DNA of 64,000 bases, from positions 34,593 to 98,592 of the forward strand of contig NZ_VOSL01000019.1 in NCBI RefSeq assembly GCF_007997005.1, in the 5' to 3' direction. The stretch is from Lujinxingia vulgaris (lineage in GTDB: Bacteria > Myxococcota_A > Bradymonadia > Bradymonadales > Bradymonadaceae). Made by a program: the position numbers and the translations under genes. Positions 1 through 8,485 of this stretch are shown here, piece after piece (position 1 is the stretch's first letter; the number at the start of each line of letters is the position of its first letter). The notes under the pieces were generated by a model, which saw nothing but the letters and a program-made list of their open reading frames with translations, was not told the DNA's origin and searched no databases.

Positions 1-783
1 GAGCTTGCCGGCGCCTCCCCGGGCACCGTCGAGGGCAAGGTCGAGTACGTGCAGGACTCCTATTGTCTGCGCTGCATGCCCCAGGTGCACGGGGCCTGCC
101 GCGACGTGCTCCACCACGTGATCAACGTGCTGATGACCGAGGCCAACGCCGTCACCGACAACCCGCTCGTCTTTGTGCCCGACGCCTTCCAGGACGGCGC
201 GATCCTCTCCGGCGGCAACTTCCACGGCCAGCCCGTGGCCATGGCGCTCGATTACCTCAAGCTCGCCATCGCCGAGATCGGCTCCATCTCGGAGCGCCGC
301 AGCGCCAAGCTCACCGACAAGTACTTCTCCGAAGGTCTGCCGGCCTTTCTGGTCAACGAGCCCGGGCTGAACTCGGGCATGATGATCCCCCAGTACGTCG
401 CCGCCGCGCTTGTGTCGGAGAACAAGAGCCAGAGCCACCCGGCCAGCGTCGACTCCATTCCCACCAGCGCCAACATGGAAGACCACGTGTCGATGGGCAT
501 GCACGCCGGTCTGCACGCCTACCGCATCATGACCAACGTCGAGCGCATTCTGGCCATCGAATACCTGATCGCCGGCCAGGCCCTCGACCTGCGCGAGGGC
601 TACCAGCTCGGAACACGCACCGCCAAAGCGCTCGAGAGCCTGCGCCAAAAGGTCAGCTTCATGAGCGAAGACCGCGTGCTCTACACCGACATCAACCACG
701 CCACCGAGCTCATCCGCCGCGGTATTCCGGCCGATTGTCTGGCCGACTACGAGACGGATCATGAGGCGATCCTCGCAGAGTAA
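1..783 (+). CDS. hutH: Histidine ammonia-lyase, C-terminal part (5' end outside the window)
   Basis: The frame is open from base 1, so this is the last 260 residues of a protein of about 500. It converts L-histidine to trans-urocanate and ammonia, the first step of histidine degradation in the cytoplasm. The visible part has the family signature VQDSYCLRCMPQVHG near its start, then the conserved helical stretch with TDNPLVF, GGNFHGQP and the ERRSAKLTDKY region. Aromatic lyases share these blocks, but the SYCLRC/PQVHG form and the C-terminal length fit HutH rather than phenylalanine ammonia-lyase. The MIO-forming Ala-Ser-Gly lies upstream of the window. A strong terminator follows about 37 bases after the stop. 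Confidence 0.9.
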   Translation, partial: ELAGASPGTVEGKVEYVQDSYCLRCMPQVHGACRDVLHHVINVLMTEANAVTDNPLVFVPDAFQDGAILSGGNFHGQPVAMALDYLKLAIAEIGSISERRSAKLTDKYFSEGLPAFLVNEPGLNSGMMIPQYVAAALVSENKSQSHPASVDSIPTSANMEDHVSMGMHAGLHAYRIMTNVERILAIEYLIAGQALDLREGYQLGTRTAKALESLRQKVSFMSEDRVLYTDINHATELIRRGIPADCLADYETDHEAILAE

Positions 784-819
784 CCGGGCCTGGCGAGTGG
801 GGTGACGACGAAGGGCGAT

Positions 820-852
820 GCACGACCGAGGGTCGTGCGTCGTCCTTTTTTT
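820..852 (+). terminator. Intrinsic terminator after hutH
   Basis: An 8-bp perfect stem (GCACGACC at 820-827, GGTCGTGC at 831-838) with a 3-base loop is followed by GTCGTCC and seven Ts (846-852). The outer GACGAC at 804-809 can extend the stem with a bulge. It sits just downstream of the hutH stop codon and points the same way. Confidence 0.8.
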
Positions 853-869
853 GCGCTGAGTTTCTGCGC

Positions 870-1250
870 CTGAGTGGCCGATTTACCTGAGTACAACGAG
901 AGCTAAGGGGTCTGAGTGGCCGATTTACCCGGGTAAAACGAGAGCTAAGGGGCCTGAGTTGTCGATTTACTTGAGTAAAACGAGAGCTAAGGGGCCTGAG
1001 TTGCCGATTTACCTGAGTAAAAGGGGAGCTAAGGGGTCTGAGTGGCCGATTTACCTGAGTAAAAGGGGAGGTAAGGGGTCTGAGTCGCCAATTTACCTGA
1101 GTAAAACGAGAGCTAAGGGGTCTGAGTAGGCGTTCTGTTGTGAACAGAACCCGGGCTAAGGGGTCTGAGTAGCGCTTCTGTTGGGAACAGAACGAGAGGT
1201 AAGGGGTCTGAGTAGGCGTTCTGTTGTGGACAGAACCCGCACTAAGTCAC
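870..1250. repeat. Tandem array of nine 42-43 bp hairpin-bearing units
   Basis: Nine head-to-tail units begin CTGAGT at 870, 912, 954, 996, 1038, 1080, 1122, 1165 and 1208. The first spacings are exactly 42 bp and the later ones 43 bp. The flanks are shared by all units (GAG-type CTAAGGGGTCTGAGT), but the centre comes in two kinds. Units 1-6 carry TTTAC..GTAAA inverted repeats. Units 7-9 carry GTTCTGTT..AACAGAAC inverted repeats. Several changes in one arm are matched in the other arm (for example TTTACCCGGGTAAA and TTTACTTGAGTAAA), so the hairpin seems to be conserved while its sequence changes. No ORF runs through it. A run of 14 Cs follows at 1289-1302. Confidence 0.85.
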
Positions 1251-1329
1251 CTCAGTGGCGGACCTCACCTCCCCGACCCACTCGCCGACCCCCCCCCCCC
1301 CCACCATGCACCCGCCTAATTAATTGAAA

Positions 1330-1629
1330 TCATTGAAAAAATTCGTCGGGGAGGAGGCCGCGGCCGAGGGAGCTGTGGTGGCGGGGGTCTTCGTCGGGTG
1401 GCGAGGGGGTGTCTTCGGGATCGATGACGAAGGCGACGAGATCGTCGTAGGTCTGAAAAACGCGCTCGGGTAAAAGGCCCAGCGTGTCGAGCACGCGGTG
1501 GGGGGCACCGGCCTTACGCGCCTTATCCAACAGCTCGCCGGTGTGGGCTGGGTACTCCACGTCGGCGATGTATTCGGTGACCTCGTTGAGGAGTTTGTTG
1601 GTGGCGCGGTCGTTTTTCAGGCGTTCCAT
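1330..1629 (-). CDS. DUF2795 family small protein (copy 1)
   Basis: This 99-residue protein starts at MERLKNDRATNKLL. I chose the ATG at 1629 because a GGAG ribosome site lies 8-9 bases upstream, whereas the longer frame to 1677 has none. It shows the DUF2795 pattern: VEYPAHTGELLDKARKAGAPHRVLDTLGLLPERVFQTYDDLVAFV, that is, a YPA motif, a mixed helix ending in GA, then LP and an aromatic. The function of DUF2795 is not established. The family is small, soluble and often near regulatory or stress genes. The C-terminus is acidic then basic and looks disordered. It lies 61 bp downstream of a second family member on the same strand, so both may be one transcript. Confidence 0.75.
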   Translation of the reverse strand: MERLKNDRATNKLLNEVTEYIADVEYPAHTGELLDKARKAGAPHRVLDTLGLLPERVFQTYDDLVAFVIDPEDTPSPPDEDPRHHSSLGRGLLPDEFFQ

Positions 1630-1690
1630 CGCGGGGCTCCTGACCGGGTTTGGGAGAGGGGGTGGGGCAGCGACCATGGCGCGGGATGTC

Positions 1691-1984
1691 TCAGTGGGCG
1701 GCCTTGTTGGGGAGGCTGCTGCTGCCTTTGAAGATGGAGGTCGAGCTATGCGGCTCGTTCTGGGGGTCGAATTTGTAGCCCAGGAGCGCTTTTCGCAGCT
1801 CGTTCTGGTCCTGGTAGGTGTGTTCGGGGATGTCGCCCAGGGCCTTCATGGTGCGCTCGGAAGCGCCGGCGTTGCGGAACTGGCTTAAGAGATCTTCGGT
1901 GTAGATGGGGAAGGTCACCTCGGCGATAAGCGCGTCGATCTCGTCGGGGGAGAGGCGAGTGGGCTTGCGGTCGGAGAAGTGCAT
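1691..1984 (-). CDS. DUF2795 family small protein (copy 2)
   Basis: This 97-residue protein starts at MHFSDRKPTRLS, with CCGGAG about 6 bases upstream of the ATG at 1984. The open frame continues far upstream to 2569, but that extension is low-complexity antisense of the lipoprotein gene. The core AEVTFPIYTEDLLSQFRNAG, followed by a short helix, DIPEHTYQDQNEL and a hydrophobic end, matches the same DUF2795 layout as the neighbour at 1330-1629. The two are paralogues with diverged sequence. The final 25 residues are Ser/Asn-rich and differ entirely from the other copy. No enzymatic motif is visible. Confidence 0.75.
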   Translation of the reverse strand: MHFSDRKPTRLSPDEIDALIAEVTFPIYTEDLLSQFRNAGASERTMKALGDIPEHTYQDQNELRKALLGYKFDPQNEPHSSTSIFKGSSSLPNKAAH

Positions 1985-2103
1985 GGGGGACTCCGGAGGG
2001 CGGTGGAAAAGGGTCAGCGTCTGCCAGAAACGTGCGCACGACCGGCCGGAGACGAAGCGGAAGGGATGGCGATGTCCGACCCAGGGTTGCGGATGGGGCG
2101 CAT

Positions 2104-2144
2104 AAAAAAAGGGCGATGTCCGTCTCTCGGTCGGACATCGCCCC
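2104..2144 (-). terminator. Intrinsic terminator after the Cys-rich lipoprotein gene
   Basis: A 12-bp near-perfect stem (GGGCGATGTCCG at 2111-2122 and CGGACATCGCCC at 2132-2143) with an 8-9 base loop is bordered by seven As at 2104-2110. Read on the minus strand, this is a stem followed by a T tract, about 30 bp past the stop of the 2175-2885 gene. Confidence 0.85.
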
Positions 2145-2174
2145 GGGGTGGCGCGGTGATGAGGTAGGTGCGGG

Positions 2175-2885
2175 TTAGCCGCCGACGGCCTGCTGGCAGA
2201 TGATGGATTGGCCACAGGTCTCGCGCTCGTAGCAGGTGGCGTCGGCGGAGCAGGAATCGACCACGGCGTCGCCTTCGTCGCAGGCCGGCGATGGCGTCGG
2301 CAGTTCACCACAGGCTTCCGCATCTTCACAGTTGATGGTCTGGCCACAGGCCTCGCGCACGTAGCATGGGGCGCCTTCGGGGCAGGCGTCGACCAGGGCG
2401 TCGCCCTCGTTGCACACCGGAACTTCGTTGCAACTCCCGGCTTCCTGACACACGAACGTGACATCGCAGGCGATGCGCTCGTAGCAGGTAGCGTCCTCGG
2501 GGCAGGAGTCGACCTGAATGTCGTCTTCGGCGCAGCCCGGCTCGTCATCGCAGACATGTGGATCCTCACAGAGAATCGTCGCGCCGCATTCGGTCACCTC
2601 ATAGCACTCCCCGCCGGGGATGCACGATTCCACCTCTTCGTGACCGGGCTCGCACTGCGGGATGGCCGCACAGTCGGTGGGTATGTCCTGGCAGAAGATG
2701 GTGGAGCCGCAGAGGGTGTTTTCGTGGCAGCTCTCGTCGCCTTCCTCGCAGCTCTCGACCTCGGTCTGGTCGGCGTTGCAGGCGGGGTAGGCGTCGCACT
2801 GGCCTATGGCGTCGTCGCCGCAGGCGCTCAAGGTGAGGCTTAAGAGGAGGGCGGCGCTTAAGCGGCGCAGAGTTTTGACGATCAT
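2175..2885 (-). CDS. Cys-rich repeat lipoprotein
   Basis: The protein has 236 residues. The start at MIVKTLRRLSAALLLSLTL gives a classic lipoprotein signal with lipobox LSAC followed by GDD, so it should be exported and lipidated. The mature part is five tandem repeats of about 40 residues. Each has six cysteines in the order C-x(4-5)-C, V-x-S-C, x-C-Y-E, C-G-x-x-I-x-C, and Glu/Asp between them, which probably forms disulphide-bonded acidic modules. Repeats of this kind are common in surface lipoproteins of Bradymonadales and Myxococcota, but I do not recognise a named family or function. Longer frames up to 2984 would put residues ahead of the signal peptide and lack a ribosome site. Confidence 0.75.
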   Translation of the reverse strand: MIVKTLRRLSAALLLSLTLSACGDDAIGQCDAYPACNADQTEVESCEEGDESCHENTLCGSTIFCQDIPTDCAAIPQCEPGHEEVESCIPGGECYEVTECGATILCEDPHVCDDEPGCAEDDIQVDSCPEDATCYERIACDVTFVCQEAGSCNEVPVCNEGDALVDACPEGAPCYVREACGQTINCEDAEACGELPTPSPACDEGDAVVDSCSADATCYERETCGQSIICQQAVGG

Positions 2886-3035
2886 CACTAAGCTCGGGGG
2901 CAGGGAGCGCATCAAGGCGCCGAATTCACATCCAGAGAATGCCCCGAGCTGTAGCGAAGACGTGAGTCCCGAATCAAGCACCATGCCCTGGAGTCAGCCC
3001 CACCGGCGTTGCGGGATTCGGCCCTGATGACACAT

Positions 3036-4232
3036 TTAAAAATCCGCAAAAAGGGCGGTGCGGGCTTTGTTGAGGCCGGCCAGAGAGTGAATGTCCCGGT
3101 TGAAGTAGGGAACTTGCAGGATCGGCATCGTTTTGGGGAGCCGATCGCCCATCAGCGCGATGCTGGTGGCGTCCTGGGTGGCGCGGAGCTCAAACTGGGA
3201 GGCGTTCTCCAACAAAAGCTCGGCCAGGGCGGTGGGTTCGAGGGCCTCGTCGAGCGCGGGCAGCGGGGGCGCTTCGAGGGCTGTGCCCAGCTCCTCGGGC
3301 GGCAGCGCCAGGGCCTCCTCGCTGACCCAGCGGGGGTGCACGCGGTTGACGATGAAGGCGTCGACGTGCAGGGCGTCGCGGTCGAGTTTTTCGTAAAAGT
3401 AGAGCGCTTCTTCGACGGTGAGGCTGTCGGGGGCGGTGACGACCACAAAACCCGTGGCCGAGCTTTTGAGCAGATCGATGACGCCGCGGGCGCGCTCTTC
3501 AAAGCCCTCAAAGAGCGAGGAGAAGGTTTTGAGAAACACGCCGAGCTCGCTTAAGAGCTCTCCGCCGGTGAATTTGCCCAGGGTGCGCATCACGTAGTTC
3601 GTGCCGAGGGAGACGATGCCCATACCGGAGCGCCCGGAGAGCACGCCGGGTTTGTAGAGCCACTGCAGGGCGCGGGAGCTCACGGCGTCGACCAGGCGCT
3701 CGGGGGCTTCCAGAAAGTCCAGCGCGTGGGTGGTGGGCGGGGTATCGAGCACGATCAGGTCAAACTCGCCAGACTCGACGAGCTCATGGAGGCGCTCCGA
3801 GGCGGCGTACTCCTGGGTGCCGGCCAGGCTGGTGGAGAAGTAGTGGTAAAAGCGGTTGTCGAGGATGGCGTCGCGGGTTTTGGGGTCGGGGGCGTGGCGC
3901 TGCACGAGGCGATCGAAGGAGTCCTTCATGTCGAGCATCATCGCCCAGAGCTCACCCTTTGGCTCAAGACCGAGCTCTTTAAAACGCTCCAGGGGGATCT
4001 GCTGCATCTCGCTGCCCAGGGCCTCGATCCCTAAGGAGTTGGCGAGGCGGCGAGCGGGGTCGATGGTCATGACGAGGACGCGGCGGCCGCTGATGGCGGC
4101 GTTGAGCCCGATGACGGCGCTGGAGGTGGTCTTGCCCACGCCGCCGGAGCCCACGCAGATCACGACCTGTCGCTCGGAGATCACGCGCTCAAAGTGTCGG
4201 GAGGCCGGGGCCTCATCGTCGGTGCGGGCCAT
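3036..4232 (-). CDS. ArsA/GET3-family ATPase (copy 1)
   Basis: The protein has 398 residues. Its N-terminus has the deviant Walker A GSGGVGKTTSSAVIG at about residues 28-42, followed by VLVMTIDPARRLANSLG, the A-loop of ArsA/GET3 ATPases. The switch region is LIVLDTPPTTHALDFLEAP. These ATPases power metalloid efflux (ArsA) or insertion of tail-anchored proteins (GET3). No ArsB or metalloid regulator is present, and the Cys residues that bind arsenite are not seen, so arsenic transport is unlikely. A second, diverged ArsA-like gene lies 68 bp upstream on the same strand (4301-5326), so the two products may work as a pair in one operon. Confidence 0.85.
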   Translation of the reverse strand: MARTDDEAPASRHFERVISERQVVICVGSGGVGKTTSSAVIGLNAAISGRRVLVMTIDPARRLANSLGIEALGSEMQQIPLERFKELGLEPKGELWAMMLDMKDSFDRLVQRHAPDPKTRDAILDNRFYHYFSTSLAGTQEYAASERLHELVESGEFDLIVLDTPPTTHALDFLEAPERLVDAVSSRALQWLYKPGVLSGRSGMGIVSLGTNYVMRTLGKFTGGELLSELGVFLKTFSSLFEGFEERARGVIDLLKSSATGFVVVTAPDSLTVEEALYFYEKLDRDALHVDAFIVNRVHPRWVSEEALALPPEELGTALEAPPLPALDEALEPTALAELLLENASQFELRATQDATSIALMGDRLPKTMPILQVPYFNRDIHSLAGLNKARTALFADF

Positions 4233-4300
4233 GGGAGGGATCCTTCAAAAAGGTCGCCAGAAGCGCTCAAATGTCGTCGGGGAACTCAGCGTCGGGGAAC

Positions 4301-5326
4301 TCAGCCCGCGGAGCTTGAGGAGCGGTCGGCGGCGTCTTCGGCGGGGTTGGCAAGCGCGGGGAGCTCGCGGGAGAGGTGCGCGGCGATCTCGTCGATCGTG
4401 GCAAAGCTCATGCGGTCGTGGAAGTAGAAGGGGACTTCGATCATGGGGGCGTCGGCCTGCTCGCGCAGCAGATCGAGGTATTCTTGCTGCATGGCGACCC
4501 GGGCGTTTCGGAAACGCGCCGCCTCCAGAAAACCGGCGGCCGGGTGGGTCTGGGCCTGCGCGTCGCCGGCGTCGGCGGCGGCCTGCAACGCAGCGTGGGC
4601 CTCGTTGAGGTGGGCGACCTGCGCCTCGTCAAAGAGCGGGCGGTAGACGGCATTGGCGAGCACCACGCCGATGGGCACGCCCATCTCTTCGCGCACCACC
4701 CGCGCCAGCTCCAGGGTCTCGTTGACGGGCATGTCTTCGGCCAGGGTCACCAGGTTGATGGCCGTGCGCTCCGGGTCTTGCAGCAAGTCGAGGATGCGCT
4801 GGGCTTCCTCGAACATCAGCCCGGACTTCACAAGGCTGGTGATCACCGAGGGAATTTTCAGGAAGAAAATACCGTGGCCGGTGGCCGGGGCATCCACGAT
4901 GATCTTATCCCACTTCGGGCGGCCGGCCTCGTCGGTCTCGTTGACGTGGTAGTAGGCCTTGCCCAGCATCACCAGCTCGTTGAGGCCGGGGATCACTTTG
5001 AGAAAGGAGCTGACGATGCGGTTCTCGAAGACGGCGCGGTAGACGAGCTTGATCTTGAGGATCATCAGCGCGTATTCGCGCATCGCCGCGGCCGGGGTGA
5101 CGTTGACGGCAAAGAGGTTGTCGTCGACCTCGCGGATCTCGTGGTCGACTTCGCCGGCGCCAAAAAGCGTGCTGATCTTGCCCTTGACGTTGAGCTCCAT
5201 CAAAAGCGTGCGTTCGCCCTGGCGAGCGCAGCTGAGCGCGAAGGCCGCGGCCAGCGTGGTTTTGCCCACGCCGCCTTTGCCGCTGAAGAGAAAAAATCGC
5301 CGGTTGTAGAGGTCTGGGGAGGACAC
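4301..5326 (-). CDS. ArsA/GET3-family ATPase (copy 2)
   Basis: The protein is 341 residues from a GTG start at 5326. A longer ATG frame to 5449 adds an Arg/Pro-rich leader that does not resemble the family. The deviant Walker A FSGKGGVGKTTLAAAFAL begins about ten residues in. Later motifs are KWDKIIVDAPATGHGIFFLKIP and TLAEDMPVNETLELARVVREEMGVPIGVVLANAVY, the switch II and helical-lobe signatures of ArsA-like ATPases. The sequence between lacks the cysteines of metalloid-binding ArsA. It is the first gene of the two-ATPase operon and differs strongly from its partner, so this is an old duplication. Confidence 0.8.
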   Translation of the reverse strand: MSSPDLYNRRFFLFSGKGGVGKTTLAAAFALSCARQGERTLLMELNVKGKISTLFGAGEVDHEIREVDDNLFAVNVTPAAAMREYALMILKIKLVYRAVFENRIVSSFLKVIPGLNELVMLGKAYYHVNETDEAGRPKWDKIIVDAPATGHGIFFLKIPSVITSLVKSGLMFEEAQRILDLLQDPERTAINLVTLAEDMPVNETLELARVVREEMGVPIGVVLANAVYRPLFDEAQVAHLNEAHAALQAAADAGDAQAQTHPAAGFLEAARFRNARVAMQQEYLDLLREQADAPMIEVPFYFHDRMSFATIDEIAAHLSRELPALANPAEDAADRSSSSAG

Positions 5327-5646
5327 GTCGGGCTCACCGAGAGAGGGGGAGCAGCTGGGAGGGGCCCGGCCGGGAGGGCGCGCGACGCGCGGCCGGCGGT
5401 GGGGCCTGTGAGGCAGGCGGAATCTAATCAGGAACGCGCACAACCGCAAGGCCCTGCGGGTCTGGCGAGATGGGCAACGTACCCTTGCTTGACGCCGGTG
5501 GAACGAAGCGGCGCTGGAGCTTGTTCCGCACGCAACCTATAAGGCGGTGAGCGCCCTCGGTGAAGGATCTCTTTTGGGAGAGGTTCACGAGAGGGAAGCG
5601 CGGGCCGCCGACTTTAAACGATGCAACGATGGACGTGAGGCAGGTG

Positions 5647-6756
5647 ATGGCGATATCGCAGAACATTCGGGCGAACTTTGAGGCGCGTGGCGCCGTGTTT
5701 GGCGACGAAGGTCAGGTTCGTTTTGTGGGGGAGCAGCGCGATGAGGATCAGGCCGGGGTCGACGCGGTGCTCGAGGAGGGGCTGGGCTGGGTGGCCCGAA
5801 GCCCGCGCGAGACGCTGACGATTGCGGGCGATGACGCCATCCCCTGGCTGCAGGGCCTGGTGACCAGCGACCTGATGGGGCTGGCCGAGGAGGGCAAGGG
5901 TCAGCGCACGGCCTGGGTCAGCCACACCGGCAGATTTGTGGGGGAGGCCCGGCTGATGCATTTCCCCGAGATGCTGCTGGTGGATATGGAGCCCGGCACG
6001 CTGGCCGGCGGGCTGATGAGCCACCTGCGTCGCCATATTATTCTGGAAAAGGTCACGCTTAAGGATCGCAGCGCGGAGACCTTTGTGCTGGGGCTCTACG
6101 GCCGGGGGGCGGCCCAGGTGCTGGCGCAGTGCGGGTCGTGGGCGCATCGGATGGCGCCGGGGAGCGTCGCGATGTTCGGGGGCACCTGGGGGGAGGTCGC
6201 AGGACGTGGCGTGGTGGTGCAGCGGGTGCCCTGGTCGCCCGAAGAAGCCTATGAGCTGCGCCTGGATCCGGCGGATGTGCTCGGGGTGATGGCGGCGGTG
6301 GAGGAGGCCGTGGGTCGGCCGCTGGCGATGTGCGGGGAGGCGGGCTTTGAGCGGCTTCGCCTGGCTGCCGGGGTGCCGCGCTTCGGGGTGGAGTTGCACG
6401 AGAAGGTGATTCCCCTGGAGGCCGGCTTTGAAGACGCGATCGCCTACGACAAGGGGTGTTATCTGGGCCAGGAGATCATCGCCAGGCTGGATACGCGCGG
6501 CACGCCGGCGAAGATGCTGCGGCGAGTGAGTTTGAAGGCCGAGGAGGCGCCGGAGGTGGGGGCGGATGTGGAGGCGCTTATTGATGGGGAGTGGGTCAAG
6601 AAGGGGGAGCTTGTCAGCGTGGCCCGCGACGTGGGTGGGGCGTTGTACCGGGGGCTGGTCTTTATGAAACGTGGGGCGTATGAGGTGGGGCAGACGATAC
6701 GCGCCGGTGAGCTCGAGGGTGAGCTTGAGCCTCTTTTAACGCTGCCGGGTGCGTAG
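5647..6756 (+). CDS. ygfZ: YgfZ/GcvT-like folate-binding protein
   Basis: The protein is 369 residues from the ATG at 5647, which has GAGG six bases upstream. Earlier in-frame ATGs at 5560 and 5629 lack a ribosome site. YgfZ-type proteins bind tetrahydrofolate and help assemble or repair certain Fe-S enzymes. The family signature KGCYLGQEIIARLDTRG (K-G-C-Y-x-G-Q-E) is present near residue 275, preceded by LEAGFEDAIAYD. The N-terminal part has the GcvT-like core with DDAIPWLQGLVTSDL. The gene lies upstream of uppS, separated by 78 bp, and may share its promoter. Confidence 0.9.
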   Translation: MAISQNIRANFEARGAVFGDEGQVRFVGEQRDEDQAGVDAVLEEGLGWVARSPRETLTIAGDDAIPWLQGLVTSDLMGLAEEGKGQRTAWVSHTGRFVGEARLMHFPEMLLVDMEPGTLAGGLMSHLRRHIILEKVTLKDRSAETFVLGLYGRGAAQVLAQCGSWAHRMAPGSVAMFGGTWGEVAGRGVVVQRVPWSPEEAYELRLDPADVLGVMAAVEEAVGRPLAMCGEAGFERLRLAAGVPRFGVELHEKVIPLEAGFEDAIAYDKGCYLGQEIIARLDTRGTPAKMLRRVSLKAEEAPEVGADVEALIDGEWVKKGELVSVARDVGGALYRGLVFMKRGAYEVGQTIRAGELEGELEPLLTLPGA

Positions 6757-6834
6757 TAGCGTGCGCCGGCTCCCGCGCGCTATTCGGGTGCGCAGAGAGT
6801 CAGGTGTTTTGAACCTTTTGCGAGTGCAGACGCG

Positions 6835-7638
6835 ATGGCAAAACTGACGGTCGATGAGGCCACGCTCAAGCGGTTTGAGGGAGAGGTCCCGAGGCACGTG
6901 GCCGTGATCATGGACGGCAATGGGCGCTGGGCGGTGCAGCGGGGGATGGCGCGGATTCGCGGCCACCATGAGGGTGCGAACGCGGTGCGCCGCGTGGTGG
7001 AGAGCTGCCGCTACCTGGGGGTGGAGATCCTGACGCTCTATGCGTTCAGCTCCCAGAACTGGGGTCGGCCGCGCGATGAGGTCAGCGGGCTGATGACGCT
7101 CTTTGATCTCTACATCAAAAAAGAGCGCAAACGCCTTTTGCAGAACGGCATCCGCATGCAGGTGATCGGCGACCGCGAGCGCCTCTCTCCGAAGTTGCAA
7201 AAAGCCATCGGGGAGCTGGAGGCGCGCAGCGCCGAGAACAACGGGATGATCCTGCAGGTGGCCGTGAGCTACGGCGGCCGTGAAGAGATCACCCAGGCGG
7301 CGCGTAACATCGCGCGCGACGCGGTGGCTGGAAAACTCGACGTCGACGCCATCAATGAAGATACGATCAGCGATTACCTCTACACCCGGGGGCGCCTCGA
7401 TCCGGACCTTGTGATCCGCACCAGCGGGGAGTGCCGGGTCTCGAACTTTTTGTTGTGGCAGATCGCGTACAGCGAGCTCTTCATCACCGAGACGCTCTGG
7501 CCGGACTTTGATGAGACGAAGCTGATCGAGGCCTTTGAGGATTACAGCCGACGCCAGCGACGCTTCGGGCAAACTGGCGAGCAGATCGAGGATGAGGAGG
7601 GGGCCGAGGGCCCCGACACCAGCGAGAGCGAGGGTTGA
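6835..7638 (+). CDS. uppS: Isoprenyl transferase (undecaprenyl diphosphate synthase)
   Basis: The 267-residue cis-prenyltransferase adds isopentenyl units to farnesyl diphosphate to make the C55 lipid carrier for peptidoglycan and polysaccharide precursors. The N-terminal VAVIMDGNGRWA has the catalytic Asp in the M-D-G-N-G-R-W signature. Other motifs are LTLYAFSSQNWGRPRDEV, YGGREEI, and the C-terminal RTSGECRVSNFLLWQIAYSE followed by WPDF. All are typical of UppS. The tail is unusually acidic (EQIEDEEGAEGPDTSES). Its stop lies one base before the start codon of thiD, so the two are likely translationally coupled. Confidence 0.95.
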   Translation: MAKLTVDEATLKRFEGEVPRHVAVIMDGNGRWAVQRGMARIRGHHEGANAVRRVVESCRYLGVEILTLYAFSSQNWGRPRDEVSGLMTLFDLYIKKERKRLLQNGIRMQVIGDRERLSPKLQKAIGELEARSAENNGMILQVAVSYGGREEITQAARNIARDAVAGKLDVDAINEDTISDYLYTRGRLDPDLVIRTSGECRVSNFLLWQIAYSELFITETLWPDFDETKLIEAFEDYSRRQRRFGQTGEQIEDEEGAEGPDTSESEG

Positions 7639-7639
7639 G

Positions 7640-8485
7640 ATGAGCGCGTTTTTTGATCTTTTCGAGAAGCCTAAAGGGCCGGGCGCCACGGAGACGCCGG
7701 CGGTGGCGTTGACCATCGCCGGCAGCGACAGCGGGGGCGGGGCAGGCATTCAGGCCGACTTAAAGACCTTTGCGGCCTGCGGGGTCTTTGGCACGAGCGT
7801 GCTCACGCTGCTCACCGCCCAGAACACCGTGGGGGTGAGCTCGGTGGAGATGGTCTCGGAGACGATGGTGCGCGCGCAGCTCGACGCGGTGCTGGGCGAT
7901 CTTAAACCCACCGCCGCCAAGACCGGGGCGCTGGGCAACGAGGTGATGATCGGGTGCGTGGTGGAGTATCTCGAAGATCATCCGATGGAGCGCCTGGTGG
8001 TTGATCCGGTGATGATCTCCAAGCACGGGGAGCCCTTGATGCCGCCCTCGGCCTTTGTGGCGCTGCGCGAGAAGCTGTTGCGCCACGCGCTGATCGTGAC
8101 GCCCAACCGTTTTGAGGCCGGGCATCTGAGCGGCATGAAGGAGGTCGAGAGCGTGCAGGATATGAAAGAGGCCGCCAAACGGCTGCACGGCGCCGGCGCG
8201 AAGAACGTGGTGATCAAGGGCGGGCATTTTGAGCGCATCGTGCGCGACGTGTTTTATGACGGCTCGGGCTTTGTGGAGTTCGGGGCGGATCGGGTGGACT
8301 CCAAACGGGTGCACGGCTCGGGGTGTACCTTCTCGGCGGCGATCTGCGCGCGGCTTTCTCGGGGTGATGCGCTGGTGGATGCGGTGGCCTTTGCCCGCGA
8401 ATTCATCAGCGAGGCGATCGAGAAGGCGCCGAAGATCGGGGAGGGAATTTCGCCGGTGAATCCGATGCACGGGGTGTGGCGGTGA
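7640..8485 (+). CDS. thiD: Hydroxymethylpyrimidine/phosphomethylpyrimidine kinase
   Basis: The protein is 281 residues, starting at MSAFFDLFEK and one base after the uppS stop. It phosphorylates hydroxymethylpyrimidine twice in thiamine synthesis. The start motif LTIAGSDSGGGAGIQADLKTFAACGVFG is the classic ThiD substrate-binding region, with the T-A-L-T-AQNT-type LTAQNT following. Further motifs are VVDPVMISKHGEPL, IVTPNRFEA and the anion-hole VHGSGCTFSAAICA with the catalytic Gly-Ser-Gly-Cys. The first 20 residues ahead of the domain are an extra acidic tail. It overlaps the next gene by ten bases, and murF-alr begins within its last codons. Confidence 0.93.
   Translation: MSAFFDLFEKPKGPGATETPAVALTIAGSDSGGGAGIQADLKTFAACGVFGTSVLTLLTAQNTVGVSSVEMVSETMVRAQLDAVLGDLKPTAAKTGALGNEVMIGCVVEYLEDHPMERLVVDPVMISKHGEPLMPPSAFVALREKLLRHALIVTPNRFEAGHLSGMKEVESVQDMKEAAKRLHGAGAKNVVIKGGHFERIVRDVFYDGSGFVEFGADRVDSKRVHGSGCTFSAAICARLSRGDALVDAVAFAREFISEAIEKAPKIGEGISPVNPMHGVWR

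Noticed and set aside
870..1250. CRISPR array
   Set aside because: The units are continuous 42-43 bp repeats with no unique spacers and no cas genes nearby.
1691..2569. One long protein of 292 residues on the minus strand
   Set aside because: The first two thirds is low-complexity antisense of the Cys-rich lipoprotein; a good ribosome site precedes the DUF2795 start at 1984.
3036..5326. Arsenite efflux ATPase operon
   Set aside because: No metal-binding Cys, no ArsB, ArsR or ArsD, and two paralogues in place of one fused ArsA.
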